From the NCBI GenBank assembly GCA_023436605.1, contig JAEZIQ010000134.1:1-11022 (forward strand): 11,022 nt of DNA. Direction: 5' to 3'. Each line of letters begins with the position of its first letter. The first letter of the stretch is position 1. The notes below the pieces were generated by a model, which did not search any database, was not told the origin of the DNA, and saw only the letters and a list, made by a program, of their open reading frames with translations. Below are positions 1 through 6,945 of this stretch, piece by piece. This DNA is from Actinomycetes bacterium. GTDB lineage: Bacteria > Actinomycetota > Thermoleophilia > Solirubrobacterales > 70-9. A program made the position numbers and the translations under genes.

Positions 1-874
1 GGTCTGGGTCGCCCCGAAGGGGATGAGCCACGCGGTCCGGGAGATCCGCGACCGGGTGATCCACCAGGCGCCGCTCAGCCCCTTCGAAGGTTCGGCCCGG
101 GTCTTTGTGATCGAGGCGGCCGACGCCCTGAACGAGGAGAGCCAGAACGCGATGCTGAAGACCCTCGAGGAACCGCCGTCGCATGCCCACCTGATCCTGC
201 TTTCGGCCGAGAGCGAAGGGGTGCTGCCGACCATTGCCTCGCGCTGTCAGCTGATCGAGTTCGGGGCGCTTCCGCCGGAAGTGATCGAGGCGGAACTCGA
301 CGGGCTTGCCGCTCCGGAGACGCTTCACGCGGCGGCCAAGCTGTCGGCCGGCGACCTCGGCCGGGCCCGGTTCCTGGCCGGCAAACGCGGCAGCGCCCTC
401 AGGGCTGCGGCCGAGCGGTTGATGACCAGCGCACTCGACGACGATTTTGAAGGCTCGCCCTGGCTCGATCTGCTCGGTCAGGCCAAATCGGCCGGCGAGC
501 ATTCCGGCGAGCTGGTGCAGGCCGAGTTCGACGAGGCCAAGGACGAAGGCATCAAGCACACCAAGACCGAGATCGAGGAAGCGGTGCGCCGGGCCCAGCG
601 GAAGACCCGGACCGGCATGCTCGACCTCGGCCTCCACCTCGCCGCCTGCTGGGCCCGCGACTGGGCCGCGGTCAGCGCCGGAGCTCCTGAGCTGGTCTTC
701 AACTCGGACCGGGTCGAGCTGCTCGAAGTTCAGGTCGGCCGGATCGAGCTCGGTCAGGCCCGGGAAGCGGTGAGCCTGATCCAGGAAACCCGCCGCAGCT
801 TCCAGCTCAACGTCAGCGAGGAGCTTGCTCTCGAGGCTCTGGCGTTTCGCCTCGAGAAGACCCTGCGGGACTGA
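1..874 (+). CDS. holB: DNA polymerase III delta' subunit, 5' end missing
   Basis: The reading frame is open from base 2 to a TGA at 872-874, about 290 codons. The Walker A part of the protein lies before the window. The visible start matches the usual delta' context: a V-W-V-A-P-K-G segment, then an I-R-E/D-type helix and LSPFEG, a Walker B-like strand (VFVIEAADALNEESQNAMLK), the clamp-loader signature TLEEPP, a sensor-1 strand (LILLSAE) and the SRC motif (SRCQ). The C-terminal half is helical and less conserved, as expected of the collar domain. Delta' is the structural partner of delta and tau/gamma in the cytoplasmic complex that loads the sliding clamp at replication forks. The ATG at base 23 is internal, because the conserved frame continues upstream of it. 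DnaX is a less likely alternative, since the protein ends soon after the collar region with no long C-terminal tail. Confidence 0.9.
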   Translation, partial: VWVAPKGMSHAVREIRDRVIHQAPLSPFEGSARVFVIEAADALNEESQNAMLKTLEEPPSHAHLILLSAESEGVLPTIASRCQLIEFGALPPEVIEAELDGLAAPETLHAAAKLSAGDLGRARFLAGKRGSALRAAAERLMTSALDDDFEGSPWLDLLGQAKSAGEHSGELVQAEFDEAKDEGIKHTKTEIEEAVRRAQRKTRTGMLDLGLHLAACWARDWAAVSAGAPELVFNSDRVELLEVQVGRIELGQAREAVSLIQETRRSFQLNVSEELALEALAFRLEKTLRD

Positions 875-883
875 CCCTCCGGG

Positions 884-906
884 GCTGACAGATTCAATCT
901 GTCAGC
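884..906. terminator. Perfect palindrome between convergent genes, possible bidirectional terminator
   Basis: Left arm GCTGACAGATT (884-894) and right arm AATCTGTCAGC (896-906) are exact reverse complements around a single C. As RNA this would fold into a 9-bp stem with a TTCAA loop. It begins 10 bases after the holB stop and lies directly beyond the stop codon of the opposite-strand DUF2304 gene (908-910), where a shared terminator would be expected. The following T-tract is weak on the + strand (GCTATTTG) and absent on the - strand, so intrinsic termination is plausible but not certain. Confidence 0.55.
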
Positions 907-907
907 G

Positions 908-1330
908 CTATTTGCCGACAGAATCAATCTCTCGGTCGGCGGCCTCGGCTTCCGCTTCCTCTTCCTCGACCCCGTCAATCGCTGACTGCTGGGCGAGGCG
1001 GGTGATCTGCTTCGACTGGCGGGAGGCGATTACCGAGAAATTGAGCGAGAGAGCGAGCAGGATCAGCAGGGTGACCGAGAAGAGGGCGATCGTGACGTCG
1101 CGGACGCCCATCGCCTTGGCCAGCCACTCGAGCAGGATCGGGAAGATCGCTCCGACCAGCATTCCAATCCCGAGCAGGAACCAGACGATCGAGTAGCGCT
1201 CGAGCAGCTTGTCGCGCCGGATCAGGTCGAGTATCAGGACCATGAACGCGATCGCCAGTACGGCGGCGAGGATCCGTGCCTGGGGGGTGAGCCGGACCAC
1301 CGGCTCGGTCGCGGCGAGCAGGAAGCTCAC
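908..1330 (-). CDS. DUF2304 family membrane protein
   Basis: The 140-residue protein has three predicted membrane helices at about residues 18-37, 47-70 and 79-101. A charged R-R-D-K segment follows the first helix, and the cytoplasmic tail (about 103-140) is acidic and alanine-rich with a run of glutamates. This layout fits the DUF2304 family, whose members are small membrane proteins commonly encoded next to a family 2 glycosyltransferase. The start is GTG at 1330, overlapping the stop of the glycosyltransferase as GTGA, so the two are probably translationally coupled. By inference it anchors or assists the glycosyltransferase at the membrane, perhaps in handling a lipid-linked sugar; its biochemical role is not established. 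The last codons (REIDSV) contain a near copy of half of the adjacent palindrome. Confidence 0.8.
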   Translation of the reverse strand: MSFLLAATEPVVRLTPQARILAAVLAIAFMVLILDLIRRDKLLERYSIVWFLLGIGMLVGAIFPILLEWLAKAMGVRDVTIALFSVTLLILLALSLNFSVIASRQSKQITRLAQQSAIDGVEEEEAEAEAADREIDSVGK

Positions 1331-2043
1331 TGTTCCACCTGCCGGGGCCGGAGCTGGCCGATCAGCAGCACGATCAGGGTCTTGAAGATGTAGTAGGCCG
1401 AAGTCAGCGGCGTTATGAACGAGTTCCCATGTTCCCGGGCCAGCATGTGAACCGGCACTTCCCGGACCACGAGTCCGGCCCGGACCGCCTGCTGGAGCGA
1501 CTCGACCTCGGCAAACTCGGAGGAGTAGCGGTCGGCGAAGAGTTTCATCGCCTTCTCGTTCAGGGCTCGCATGCCGCTGGTCGTGTCGGTGAAGGTCTGC
1601 CGGGTCGAGGTCGAGACCAGCAGGCTGAAGAGGCGCTGGCCGAGCCGCCGGGCGAAAGTCGACTTGTACTCGGGGATGTCCGGGTTGATGTCATCGGCGA
1701 AACGGGATCCGACCGCCAGGTCGGCGCCAGCTTCGACCTCGCTGATCAGCCGGGCCACTTCCGAGGCCGGATGCTGGCCGTCTCCGTCGAGTTGTCCGCA
1801 GATCTCGTAGCCGTGACGGAGCGCGAAGATGTAGGCGGTTTGATGCGCCGCACCGACCCCCTGGTTGAAGGGCAGCGAGGCCACCAGGGCCCCGGCTCGT
1901 CGGGCAAGTTCCGCCGTGCGGTCGGTCGACCCGTCGTCGACGACCATCACATCAGCTCCCGGGACATGATCCCGGGCATCACTGATCACGGCTTCGATCG
2001 AACCTTCCTCGTTCCACGCCGGGATGAAGACCAGCTTCCTCAC
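1327..2043 (-). CDS. Family 2 glycosyltransferase, polyprenyl-phosphate sugar synthase type
   Basis: This 238-residue protein has a GT-A fold signature. It has an N-terminal strand and nucleotide loop (FIPAWNEEGSI, 6-16), the VDDGSTD motif (35-41), the NQGVGAA segment (60-66), and a metal-binding DxD within LDGDGQHP (D86 and D88). A TSGMRALN segment lies in the acceptor region. The C-terminal stretch is hydrophobic but short and lacks the two-helix anchor of the GtrB type, so it resembles dolichyl-phosphate mannose synthase. The likely reaction is transfer of a sugar from a nucleotide sugar to polyprenyl phosphate at the cytoplasmic face of the membrane; the sugar cannot be told from sequence. 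The start is GTG at 2043. No Shine-Dalgarno sequence is visible, and a CAGAAT box lies 6 bases upstream. It is coupled to the DUF2304 gene by a GTGA overlap. Confidence 0.88.
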   Translation of the reverse strand: MRKLVFIPAWNEEGSIEAVISDARDHVPGADVMVVDDGSTDRTAELARRAGALVASLPFNQGVGAAHQTAYIFALRHGYEICGQLDGDGQHPASEVARLISEVEAGADLAVGSRFADDINPDIPEYKSTFARRLGQRLFSLLVSTSTRQTFTDTTSGMRALNEKAMKLFADRYSSEFAEVESLQQAVRAGLVVREVPVHMLAREHGNSFITPLTSAYYIFKTLIVLLIGQLRPRQVEQ

Positions 2044-2063
2044 GCTGCGATTCTGGCATGAAA

Positions 2064-2069
2064 TAGGGT
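2064..2069 (+). promoter_or_regulatory. Possible -10 box for leaderless histidine kinase transcript
   Basis: TAGGGT fits the TANNNT pattern of actinobacterial -10 boxes and sits 7 bases before the kinase ATG at 2077, so transcription could start at or beside the start codon. No good -35 is visible. The AGGG inside it could instead act as a weak ribosome binding site 8 bases from the ATG. Only 33 bases separate this gene from the divergent glycosyltransferase. Confidence 0.35.
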
Positions 2070-2076
2070 CCGCTCC

Positions 2077-3834
2077 ATGAGCGGCAGCCCTGCCAGCAGG
2101 CCTGGTCCCAACCGACGCAGGCGATCACGGATGCCCCGACGTCGCCACATCGGCATGCGGGTCTGGCTGGCCGCGGGCTTCACCCTGGTCTGCTTTCTGA
2201 CCGCGGGCATCCTCTATTCGTTCATCACCGACAAGAGTCAGGACGTGCTCAACGAGCGCTCGACCGAGCTGGCTGTGGGTCGCACCGTGAGGCTCGCCGA
2301 CCGACTTTCCGAATCCGACGTTGACGTCAAGGCGGAGCTCGAAGCGGCCAACGGCGAGGGCTACACCGCCTGGTTCTTCGACCCCGAAGGCAACCTGATC
2401 GCCCCCGAGAACCCCCGGGCCGAGTTCTCCGATGGCAAGCCGTACCAGGAGATCCTCGAGCAGGCTCTCGAAGGCGAACGCCCTTCACGGGACCTGAAGG
2501 GCGGCGAGATCGCGATCGTCGGCATCCCGGTCACCGACCTCGGTTCGATCGAAGGCGCGGTGGTGGGCCGGTACTCGCGGCCGATCGTGATCCGCTCCGC
2601 GATCGACACGCTGAGGTCGGAAAGCCTGAGGGCAGCCCTGATCGCGATCCTGATCGGCACCCTGGTCGGAGTGGGGATCGCCTCGGTGATCACCGGTCGT
2701 CTCAAGCGGATCGCCGCCAAGGCTGATGATCTGGCCTCCGGCAACTTCGACGTGCGGCTGCCGGTCACCGGCCGTGACGAGATCGGTGACCTCGCCCGTT
2801 CGCTCGACTCGATGCGCGAGGCGTTGAAGGAGAGCTTCGGCGTGCTGACCGCCGACCGCGACAAGCTGGCCGCGATCTTCGACGGGCTCGGCGACGCGGT
2901 GATGGTGATTGACGACGACGGCTCCGTCCGATTCCACAACTCGGCCGCCAACGCCCTGCTCGAACAGGGAGGCCGGGCCCCCGCACCGATGATGCATTCG
3001 GTCAAGCGGGCCGCCGCCGAGGGCTTCGCCGCCCACCCGGCCTTGAGGATGGGAGACCGCGCCTACGCGCTTCAGGCCCGCTCGCTGCCGGACGAGGGGG
3101 CTGTCCTGGTCGTGGTTCGCGACCGCACCGACGAAATGCGCAAGGAGTTCGCCGAACGTGACTTCGTCAGTAACGCGGCCCACGAGCTGCGTAACCCGCT
3201 GGCCGGGATCTCGGGGGCGATCGAGGTGCTGCAGTCCGGTGCCAAAGACGACCCGCCGGCTCGTGATCACTTCCTCAACCGACTCTCGGCCGACGCCGAG
3301 AGGATGTCCCGCCTGACCCAGTCGCTTCTGACCCTGGCCCGGGTAGAAGCGCTCGGTACCGGAGAGATCGAAGTAGTCGACATCGGCTCCGCGGTCAAGG
3401 ACGTCGAGGCTGCGGTCGAGGTCCCGGTCGGGCTCGAACTGAGGACCGACGTCGAGCCCGACCTTGCCGCCAAGGGCGATCCGACACTGCTTCGCCAGGT
3501 GCTGATCGGCCTCGTGACCAACGCCTGCAAGAACACCCCCGCACCCGGATCGGTGACCATCAGAGGCCGCCGGATCGGAGATTCCGAGATGCTTCTGGAA
3601 GTGATCGACACCGGTACCGGCATTCCGCAGGCCGAGATCGAAAGGGTCTTCGAGCGGTTCTACCGGCGCTCCGAAACACGCCGCCAGGAGGGGTTCGGAC
3701 TGGGTCTGGCGATCGCCCGCCGGATGGCCGATGTGATGGGTGGAGAGATGGGAGCCCATTCAGTCGAGGGCGAGGGCAGTACCTTTTGGGTTCGACTTCC
3801 TTTGATAGACCAGTCAGAAACCCCGATCGCATGA
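2077..3834 (+). CDS. Two-component sensor histidine kinase, membrane-bound, HAMP-PAS-HisKA-HATPase
   Basis: The 585-residue protein starts with an arginine-rich cytoplasmic tail. Membrane helix 1 is at about 29-50, followed by an extracytoplasmic sensor region of about 135 residues and membrane helix 2 at about 186-207. Next come a HAMP linker (about 208-258), a PAS-like segment (IFDGLGDAVMVIDDDGSV, from about 265) and the dimerisation domain with phospho-acceptor His369 (NAAHELRNPLAG). The ATP-binding domain shows an N box (TNACKNTP, N482), G1 box (DTGTGIP, from 511), F box (ERFYR, 526) and G2 box (GFGLGLA, from 539). All catalytic motifs are intact. It should autophosphorylate on His369 and pass the phosphate to the response regulator that overlaps its stop codon. 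The signal is unknown; the outer region has no domain I recognise. The start at 2077 follows a TANNNT box; an ATG at 2131 is a possible alternative. Confidence 0.92.
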   Translation: MSGSPASRPGPNRRRRSRMPRRRHIGMRVWLAAGFTLVCFLTAGILYSFITDKSQDVLNERSTELAVGRTVRLADRLSESDVDVKAELEAANGEGYTAWFFDPEGNLIAPENPRAEFSDGKPYQEILEQALEGERPSRDLKGGEIAIVGIPVTDLGSIEGAVVGRYSRPIVIRSAIDTLRSESLRAALIAILIGTLVGVGIASVITGRLKRIAAKADDLASGNFDVRLPVTGRDEIGDLARSLDSMREALKESFGVLTADRDKLAAIFDGLGDAVMVIDDDGSVRFHNSAANALLEQGGRAPAPMMHSVKRAAAEGFAAHPALRMGDRAYALQARSLPDEGAVLVVVRDRTDEMRKEFAERDFVSNAAHELRNPLAGISGAIEVLQSGAKDDPPARDHFLNRLSADAERMSRLTQSLLTLARVEALGTGEIEVVDIGSAVKDVEAAVEVPVGLELRTDVEPDLAAKGDPTLLRQVLIGLVTNACKNTPAPGSVTIRGRRIGDSEMLLEVIDTGTGIPQAEIERVFERFYRRSETRRQEGFGLGLAIARRMADVMGGEMGAHSVEGEGSTFWVRLPLIDQSETPIA

Positions 3835-4550
3835 ACGCAAGCCCATCCATGAACGGCGCCAACGGGCGCATCCTGATCGCTGACGACGAACCGTCGGTCC
3901 GAGACTCGGTCGGCTACGCGCTGGCCCAGGAAGGGTTCGAGGTGACCGCCGCCGAGGACGGCACCGACGCCGAAGAGCGCCTGGCCGGCGACTTCGACTT
4001 CGACCTGCTGATCCTCGACATCATGATGCCGGGCAAGTCCGGTCTCGACATCTGTCGCGAGGTCCGGTCTCGCTCTGCGGTCCCGATCATCATTCTCACC
4101 GCCAAGGACGCAGAGGTTGACAAGGTGGTCGGGCTCGAAGTCGGGGCTGACGACTACGTGACCAAGCCCTTCTCGGTTCGCGAGCTGCTGGGCCGGGTCC
4201 GGGCCCAGCTCCGCCGCCGCGAACTCGACCGGGCTCCGGCCCCCGAACAGACCCGGATCACCTCCGGCCCGGTCACGATCGACCTCGCCCGTCACGTGGT
4301 CACGGTCCGCGGCAAGACGGTCAGCCTGACCAGGTCCGAGTTCCAGCTCCTCCGCCTGCTGGCCGGTCGTCCGGGCGAGGTGTTCAGCCGGGCCAAGATC
4401 ATGGAAGAGCTCTGGCAGACCGAGTTCGACGGCGACGAACGCGCCTGTGACGTCCACATCTCCAACCTGCGCCAGAAGGTCGAAACCGACCCCCAGCGCC
4501 CCGAACTGGTCCTCACGGTACGGGGCATTGGCTACAAGTTCGCGGACTGA
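3831..4550 (+). CDS. OmpR/PhoB-family response regulator
   Basis: From the ATG at 3831 the protein has 239 residues. The receiver domain has the acidic pair D18-D19, phospho-acceptor D63 (LLILDIMMPG), switch residue T90 (ILTAKD) and K112 (TKPFS). After a short linker rich in Arg, Ala and Pro comes a winged-helix transactivation domain (about 143-236), with the SLTRSEFQLLRLL strand-helix, the recognition-helix region DVHISNLRQK and the terminal hairpin VRGIGYKF. The chosen start overlaps the kinase stop as ATGA, the usual coupling in such pairs. An in-frame ATG at 3786 lies inside the kinase gene and would add 15 residues unlike the family. It is a DNA-binding regulator phosphorylated by the upstream kinase. 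Its targets are not visible; the downstream P450 is a candidate by position only. Confidence 0.94.
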   Translation: MNASPSMNGANGRILIADDEPSVRDSVGYALAQEGFEVTAAEDGTDAEERLAGDFDFDLLILDIMMPGKSGLDICREVRSRSAVPIIILTAKDAEVDKVVGLEVGADDYVTKPFSVRELLGRVRAQLRRRELDRAPAPEQTRITSGPVTIDLARHVVTVRGKTVSLTRSEFQLLRLLAGRPGEVFSRAKIMEELWQTEFDGDERACDVHISNLRQKVETDPQRPELVLTVRGIGYKFAD

Positions 4551-4563
4551 CTTAACTGAAGTC

Positions 4564-4576
4564 GGGCCTTCGGCCC
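4564..4576 (+). terminator. Short GC hairpin after response regulator, weak terminator candidate
   Basis: GGGCC (4564-4568), loop TTC, GGCCC (4572-4576), followed by TCCCTTA. The stem is GC-only but short, the T-run is poor, and it begins 13 bases after the stop codon. It could end the two-component operon and separate it from the P450. Confidence 0.4.
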
Positions 4577-4625
4577 TCCCTTAGCTCTGGCATCGGTTGG
4601 CAGCAAGGGCTTCCAGCAGTTGCCC

Positions 4626-4660
4626 GCCGACCCACTACGACCCGGAATGGATGGGTCGGC
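4626..4660. repeat. Inverted repeat upstream of P450
   Basis: GCCGACCCA (4626-4634) and TGGGTCGGC (4652-4660) are exact reverse complements, 9 bp each, separated by 17 bases. The repeat lies 66-101 bases before the P450 ATG. It could be a DNA operator for a P450 regulator or part of a larger hairpin terminator. There is no T-tract after it, and I do not recognise the motif. Confidence 0.5.
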
Positions 4661-4714
4661 TATCTGGGTAGGCTCGAGCTGAGGCCCCTGGGAACCACCC
4701 TCTGGAGGCAGGGA

Positions 4715-4720
4715 TAGGCT
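4715..4720 (+). promoter_or_regulatory. Possible -10 box for leaderless P450 transcript
   Basis: TAGGCT fits TANNNT and lies exactly 6 bases before the ATG at 4727, the spacing expected when transcription starts on the A of the start codon. No recognisable -35 hexamer lies 16-18 bases upstream, and no Shine-Dalgarno sequence is at working distance. Confidence 0.4.
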
Positions 4721-4726
4721 TCTGCC

Positions 4727-5953
4727 ATGACTTTGGTGACTGAGTTGGATTTGCCGGAGCTTGATCCTGCCGACCCTTCGCTTTCCGGGTGGAAGTGGCA
4801 CGTCACGGCCAATGAGTTGCTCGATTCGGGGAAGTGGCTGGCCAAGGGGCCGCTTTCTCTGGTGGTGCTGGACCGGGAGGCGGGGGAGTTCTTTCTGCGT
4901 TCCCGCTCGGCCGAGTTCCCGGGGAAGCTGCTCGGCCAGATCTTCGGGATCACCAGCGGACCGCTCCACGAAGAGATCACCCAGAACATCATCAATCAGA
5001 GCGGCGAGGATCACCGCCGCCTGAGGAGCCTGGTCAACCCTTCTCTGACTCCGCGGGCGGCCAACAGGTGGCGGCCGGCGATGCGGGAGATCCTCGAAGA
5101 GCTCTGGACGGAGCTCGAAGTCAACGACTTCGATTTCGTGGCCAGGTTCAGCCGGCCCTACCCCTCGCGGACGATCGCCCGGGTGATGGGTGCCCCGCGG
5201 GTCGACGCGCCGAGGCTTCAGGACTGGTCCGAGTGGATCCAGCGGCAGTTCGACCCGATCGCTCTTTCCGATCAGGAGACTCTGGCGACGATCCAGCAGA
5301 AGGTGGGGGAGTTCTACGACTGGGTTGACCCGTTGATCGAAGCTCGCCGGGCGACCCCGGACGACGACCTGATCACCTCGCTCATCCGCACCGAAGAGGA
5401 AGGCGAGAAGCTCAACGACAAGGAGCTCCGGAACCTCGTCCTCAACATCCTGGTCGGGGGAGTCGACACGACCCAGAGTCAGCTTTCCCACGCGATCCGG
5501 CTGCTGGCCGGCAAACCGGAGCAGTGGAAAGCCCTGCGCGAGAACCCGGACGAGCTGGTTCCCCGCGCGGTGAGCGAGGTGCTCCGCTTCGAACCGATCA
5601 CGCCTTTCACCGCGCGGCAGCTCACCGAGGACGTCGAGTTCCGTGACATCACCTTCCCGGCCGGCACCGTCCTGGTCGTCTGTTCGTTTACCGGCAACCG
5701 CGACGCGGAGGCGTTCGAGAACCCGCGTGACTTCGACATCACCCTGGAGCGGGACCGGACCCGTCCGCTCACCTTCGGGGCCGGCATCCACTACTGCGTG
5801 GGCGCCAACCTCGCCCGGGCCGAACTCGAGGAAGGACTCAGGTTCCTTTCCGAACGCATCGAGAAGATCGAACTGAACGGGATGACCGAGCTTCAGGCGG
5901 TCAGCGGCATCTACGGAATCGACCGAATGGACGTAAGAATCACCCGAGGCTAG
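4727..5953 (+). CDS. Cytochrome P450, bacterial soluble type
   Basis: The 408 residues are the usual length for a soluble bacterial P450, with no membrane anchor. Signatures are a C-helix segment (EDHRRLRSLVNPSLTP), the I-helix oxygen-activation motif GGVDTT (244-249, T248/T249), the K-helix E284-x-x-R287 (EVLRF), and the haem loop FGAGIHYCVG with ligand Cys357. The enzyme should bind haem and hydroxylate or otherwise oxidise an organic substrate using electrons from a ferredoxin and reductase. Neither is encoded nearby, so partners must be elsewhere. The first I-helix Gly replaces the more common Ala, a variant also seen in camphor-type P450s. The first 20 or so codons are much richer in T-ending and TTG codons than the rest, which would reduce structure at the start and suits leaderless initiation. 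The substrate cannot be predicted. Confidence 0.94.
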   Translation: MTLVTELDLPELDPADPSLSGWKWHVTANELLDSGKWLAKGPLSLVVLDREAGEFFLRSRSAEFPGKLLGQIFGITSGPLHEEITQNIINQSGEDHRRLRSLVNPSLTPRAANRWRPAMREILEELWTELEVNDFDFVARFSRPYPSRTIARVMGAPRVDAPRLQDWSEWIQRQFDPIALSDQETLATIQQKVGEFYDWVDPLIEARRATPDDDLITSLIRTEEEGEKLNDKELRNLVLNILVGGVDTTQSQLSHAIRLLAGKPEQWKALRENPDELVPRAVSEVLRFEPITPFTARQLTEDVEFRDITFPAGTVLVVCSFTGNRDAEAFENPRDFDITLERDRTRPLTFGAGIHYCVGANLARAELEEGLRFLSERIEKIELNGMTELQAVSGIYGIDRMDVRITRG

Positions 5954-5966
5954 AGCGGTTTCGCTC
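5953..5966. terminator. Small hairpin over two convergent stop codons
   Basis: GAGCG (5953-5957), loop GTTT, CGCTC (5962-5966). It overlaps the last base of the P450 stop and two bases of the stop of the opposite-strand membrane gene. At 5 bp it is a weak candidate for a shared terminator, but only 11 bases separate the two genes, so no larger element fits. Confidence 0.3.
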
Positions 5967-6351
5967 AGCCAACTAGCTCGAGGGTGACCAGCGCCGCGCC
6001 GAGCGCAATCGCCAGGCTGCTGAGGGTGCCGATCAGGTAGTACTCGACGAAGCCGTCCTCGCGTTCGAAGCGGGGGAATCTCGCCGCGGTCTTGACCGCG
6101 ATCACGATCGCCGCTGCTCCCGGAAGCCCGGTCACGATCGTCGTGAAGATCAGCCCCCGCTCGAGCCAGCCGATGTACCGGCCCGCACCCGGGATCCCGC
6201 CCGACCTGGGATGCTCGTCGGCCTCGTGGAGGGGATTGCTGAGACGCCCCAGGATCGCGCCGACAATGAACCCTCCGGGAAATACCGCGGCCAGCCCGAT
6301 CGCGACGGCGATGGCCAGATCGGCGGCCTGGATGTCGGCGATGACGGTCAT
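5965..6351 (-). CDS. Small membrane protein resembling the C-terminal part of DUF3307, SatD partner
   Basis: This 128-residue protein has three predicted membrane segments (about 11-35, 66-90 and 105-127). Between the first two is a hydrophilic loop ending in GAGRYIGWLER (55-65), followed by K87-T-A-A-R-F-P-R-F and EYYLIGTLSSL (103-113). From memory of the family, the order GxGxxIGWLER, K-x-x-x-RF and EYxLIGTLxS is typical of the C-terminal part of DUF3307 membrane proteins, which are often encoded beside SatD-family proteins. The usual N-terminal helices (roughly 100 residues) are missing here. The ATG at 6351 overlaps the SatD stop as ATGA, so the two are coupled. The frame extends upstream with no stop to 7143, but that extension shadows satD. 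Its function is unknown; the membrane is the likely site of action and the SatD-like protein the likely partner. Confidence 0.72.
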   Translation of the reverse strand: MTVIADIQAADLAIAVAIGLAAVFPGGFIVGAILGRLSNPLHEADEHPRSGGIPGAGRYIGWLERGLIFTTIVTGLPGAAAIVIAVKTAARFPRFEREDGFVEYYLIGTLSSLAIALGAALVTLELVG

Positions 6352-6944
6352 GGGTTCGCGACGGAGCGAGCGACCCAGTCGACCAGCGATCCGAGGGCGG
6401 TCTCCTCGTCGCATCCCGCCGCCAAGACATTCTTTCGCGCGCCCTGGACGGAAATCCCGAGCTCCGCTGCGGTGGCCTGGATGCTCCCGGTCCGGAAATA
6501 AGCCTCGGCGGCCTGCCGCTGCGAATCGGTCCTTCGGTTGATCACGAAGGCCAGCGGATCCAGGCACTGGGTGAGCCGCTCTCCCATTTCGCCGTCGGCA
6601 ACCACCGAGATGGGACGGGTTTCCCGTCGGGCCTTTGCTTCCTCGATCGCCTGGCGGGCGTTCCAGAAAGCCGGGCCGCGACCTTCGCGGGTATCGGCGG
6701 GGAGCGGGTGCTCGACCTCGCCGATCCCGATTCCGACCCACCAGTCGCCACTGGTGAGGACCCGGCGGACGATGGTGCCGAGTGCGCCATCCCCGAGCAG
6801 GGCCTGCATCTCGTCGCCGGAGGTGCGGGTGAAAGGAAGCAGGAGCCGCTGATCCATCTCCTCGTTGAGGGTCTGGCTCCATTCGGCAACGAGATCCTCG
6901 CGGGATCGGCTCTGGCGCTGGTCGAGCAGGATGACGATGGCCAT
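6348..6944 (-). CDS. SatD-family protein: cyclase-like domain plus C-terminal helix-turn-helix
   Basis: The protein has 198 residues from the ATG at 6944. The N-terminal strand MAIVILLDQRQSRS places D8 before an S-R pair, then a helix, then SGDEMQALL (D44), then WWVGIGIGEVEHPL (69-81) and GPAFWNARQAIEEA (90-103). This is the SatD pattern. The order LLD...GDE...VGIGIGEV...GPAFNxA also parallels class III nucleotidyl cyclases, where two aspartates bind metal; I regard that link as inference. The C-terminal part (about 140-176) looks like a helix-turn-helix (SIQATAAELGISVQGARKNVL). SatD is named from the sat region of Streptococcus mutans, where its role is poorly defined. The frame continues upstream to an ATG at 7058, but those 38 codons run through the operator array and are rejected. 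The start follows a TANNNT box by 6 bases, with no Shine-Dalgarno sequence. Confidence 0.78.
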   Translation of the reverse strand: MAIVILLDQRQSRSREDLVAEWSQTLNEEMDQRLLLPFTRTSGDEMQALLGDGALGTIVRRVLTSGDWWVGIGIGEVEHPLPADTREGRGPAFWNARQAIEEAKARRETRPISVVADGEMGERLTQCLDPLAFVINRRTDSQRQAAEAYFRTGSIQATAAELGISVQGARKNVLAAGCDEETALGSLVDWVARSVANP

Positions 6945-6945
6945 G

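Larger units (their letters stand above)
4551..4726. other. Gene-free spacer between response regulator and P450
   Basis: These 176 bases have no convincing open frame. They hold a small GC hairpin just after the response regulator, a longer inverted repeat (4626-4660) and a TANNNT box just before the P450 ATG. A GGAGG at 4704-4708 looks like a Shine-Dalgarno core but is 18 bases from the start, too far to serve it directly. Confidence 0.6.

Noticed and set aside
1429..2061. + strand frame over the glycosyltransferase
   Set aside because: It is antisense to a clear family 2 glycosyltransferase and its translation shows no family features.
2485..3759. 424-codon - strand frame antisense to the histidine kinase
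   Set aside because: The kinase frame has every catalytic motif; the antisense frame is the mirror of GC-rich codon bias and has no domain.
4532..6430. Long - strand open frame across the P450 and its flanks
   Set aside because: It is antisense to the well-supported P450 and spans the intergenic region; its translation is low-complexity with no recognisable domain.
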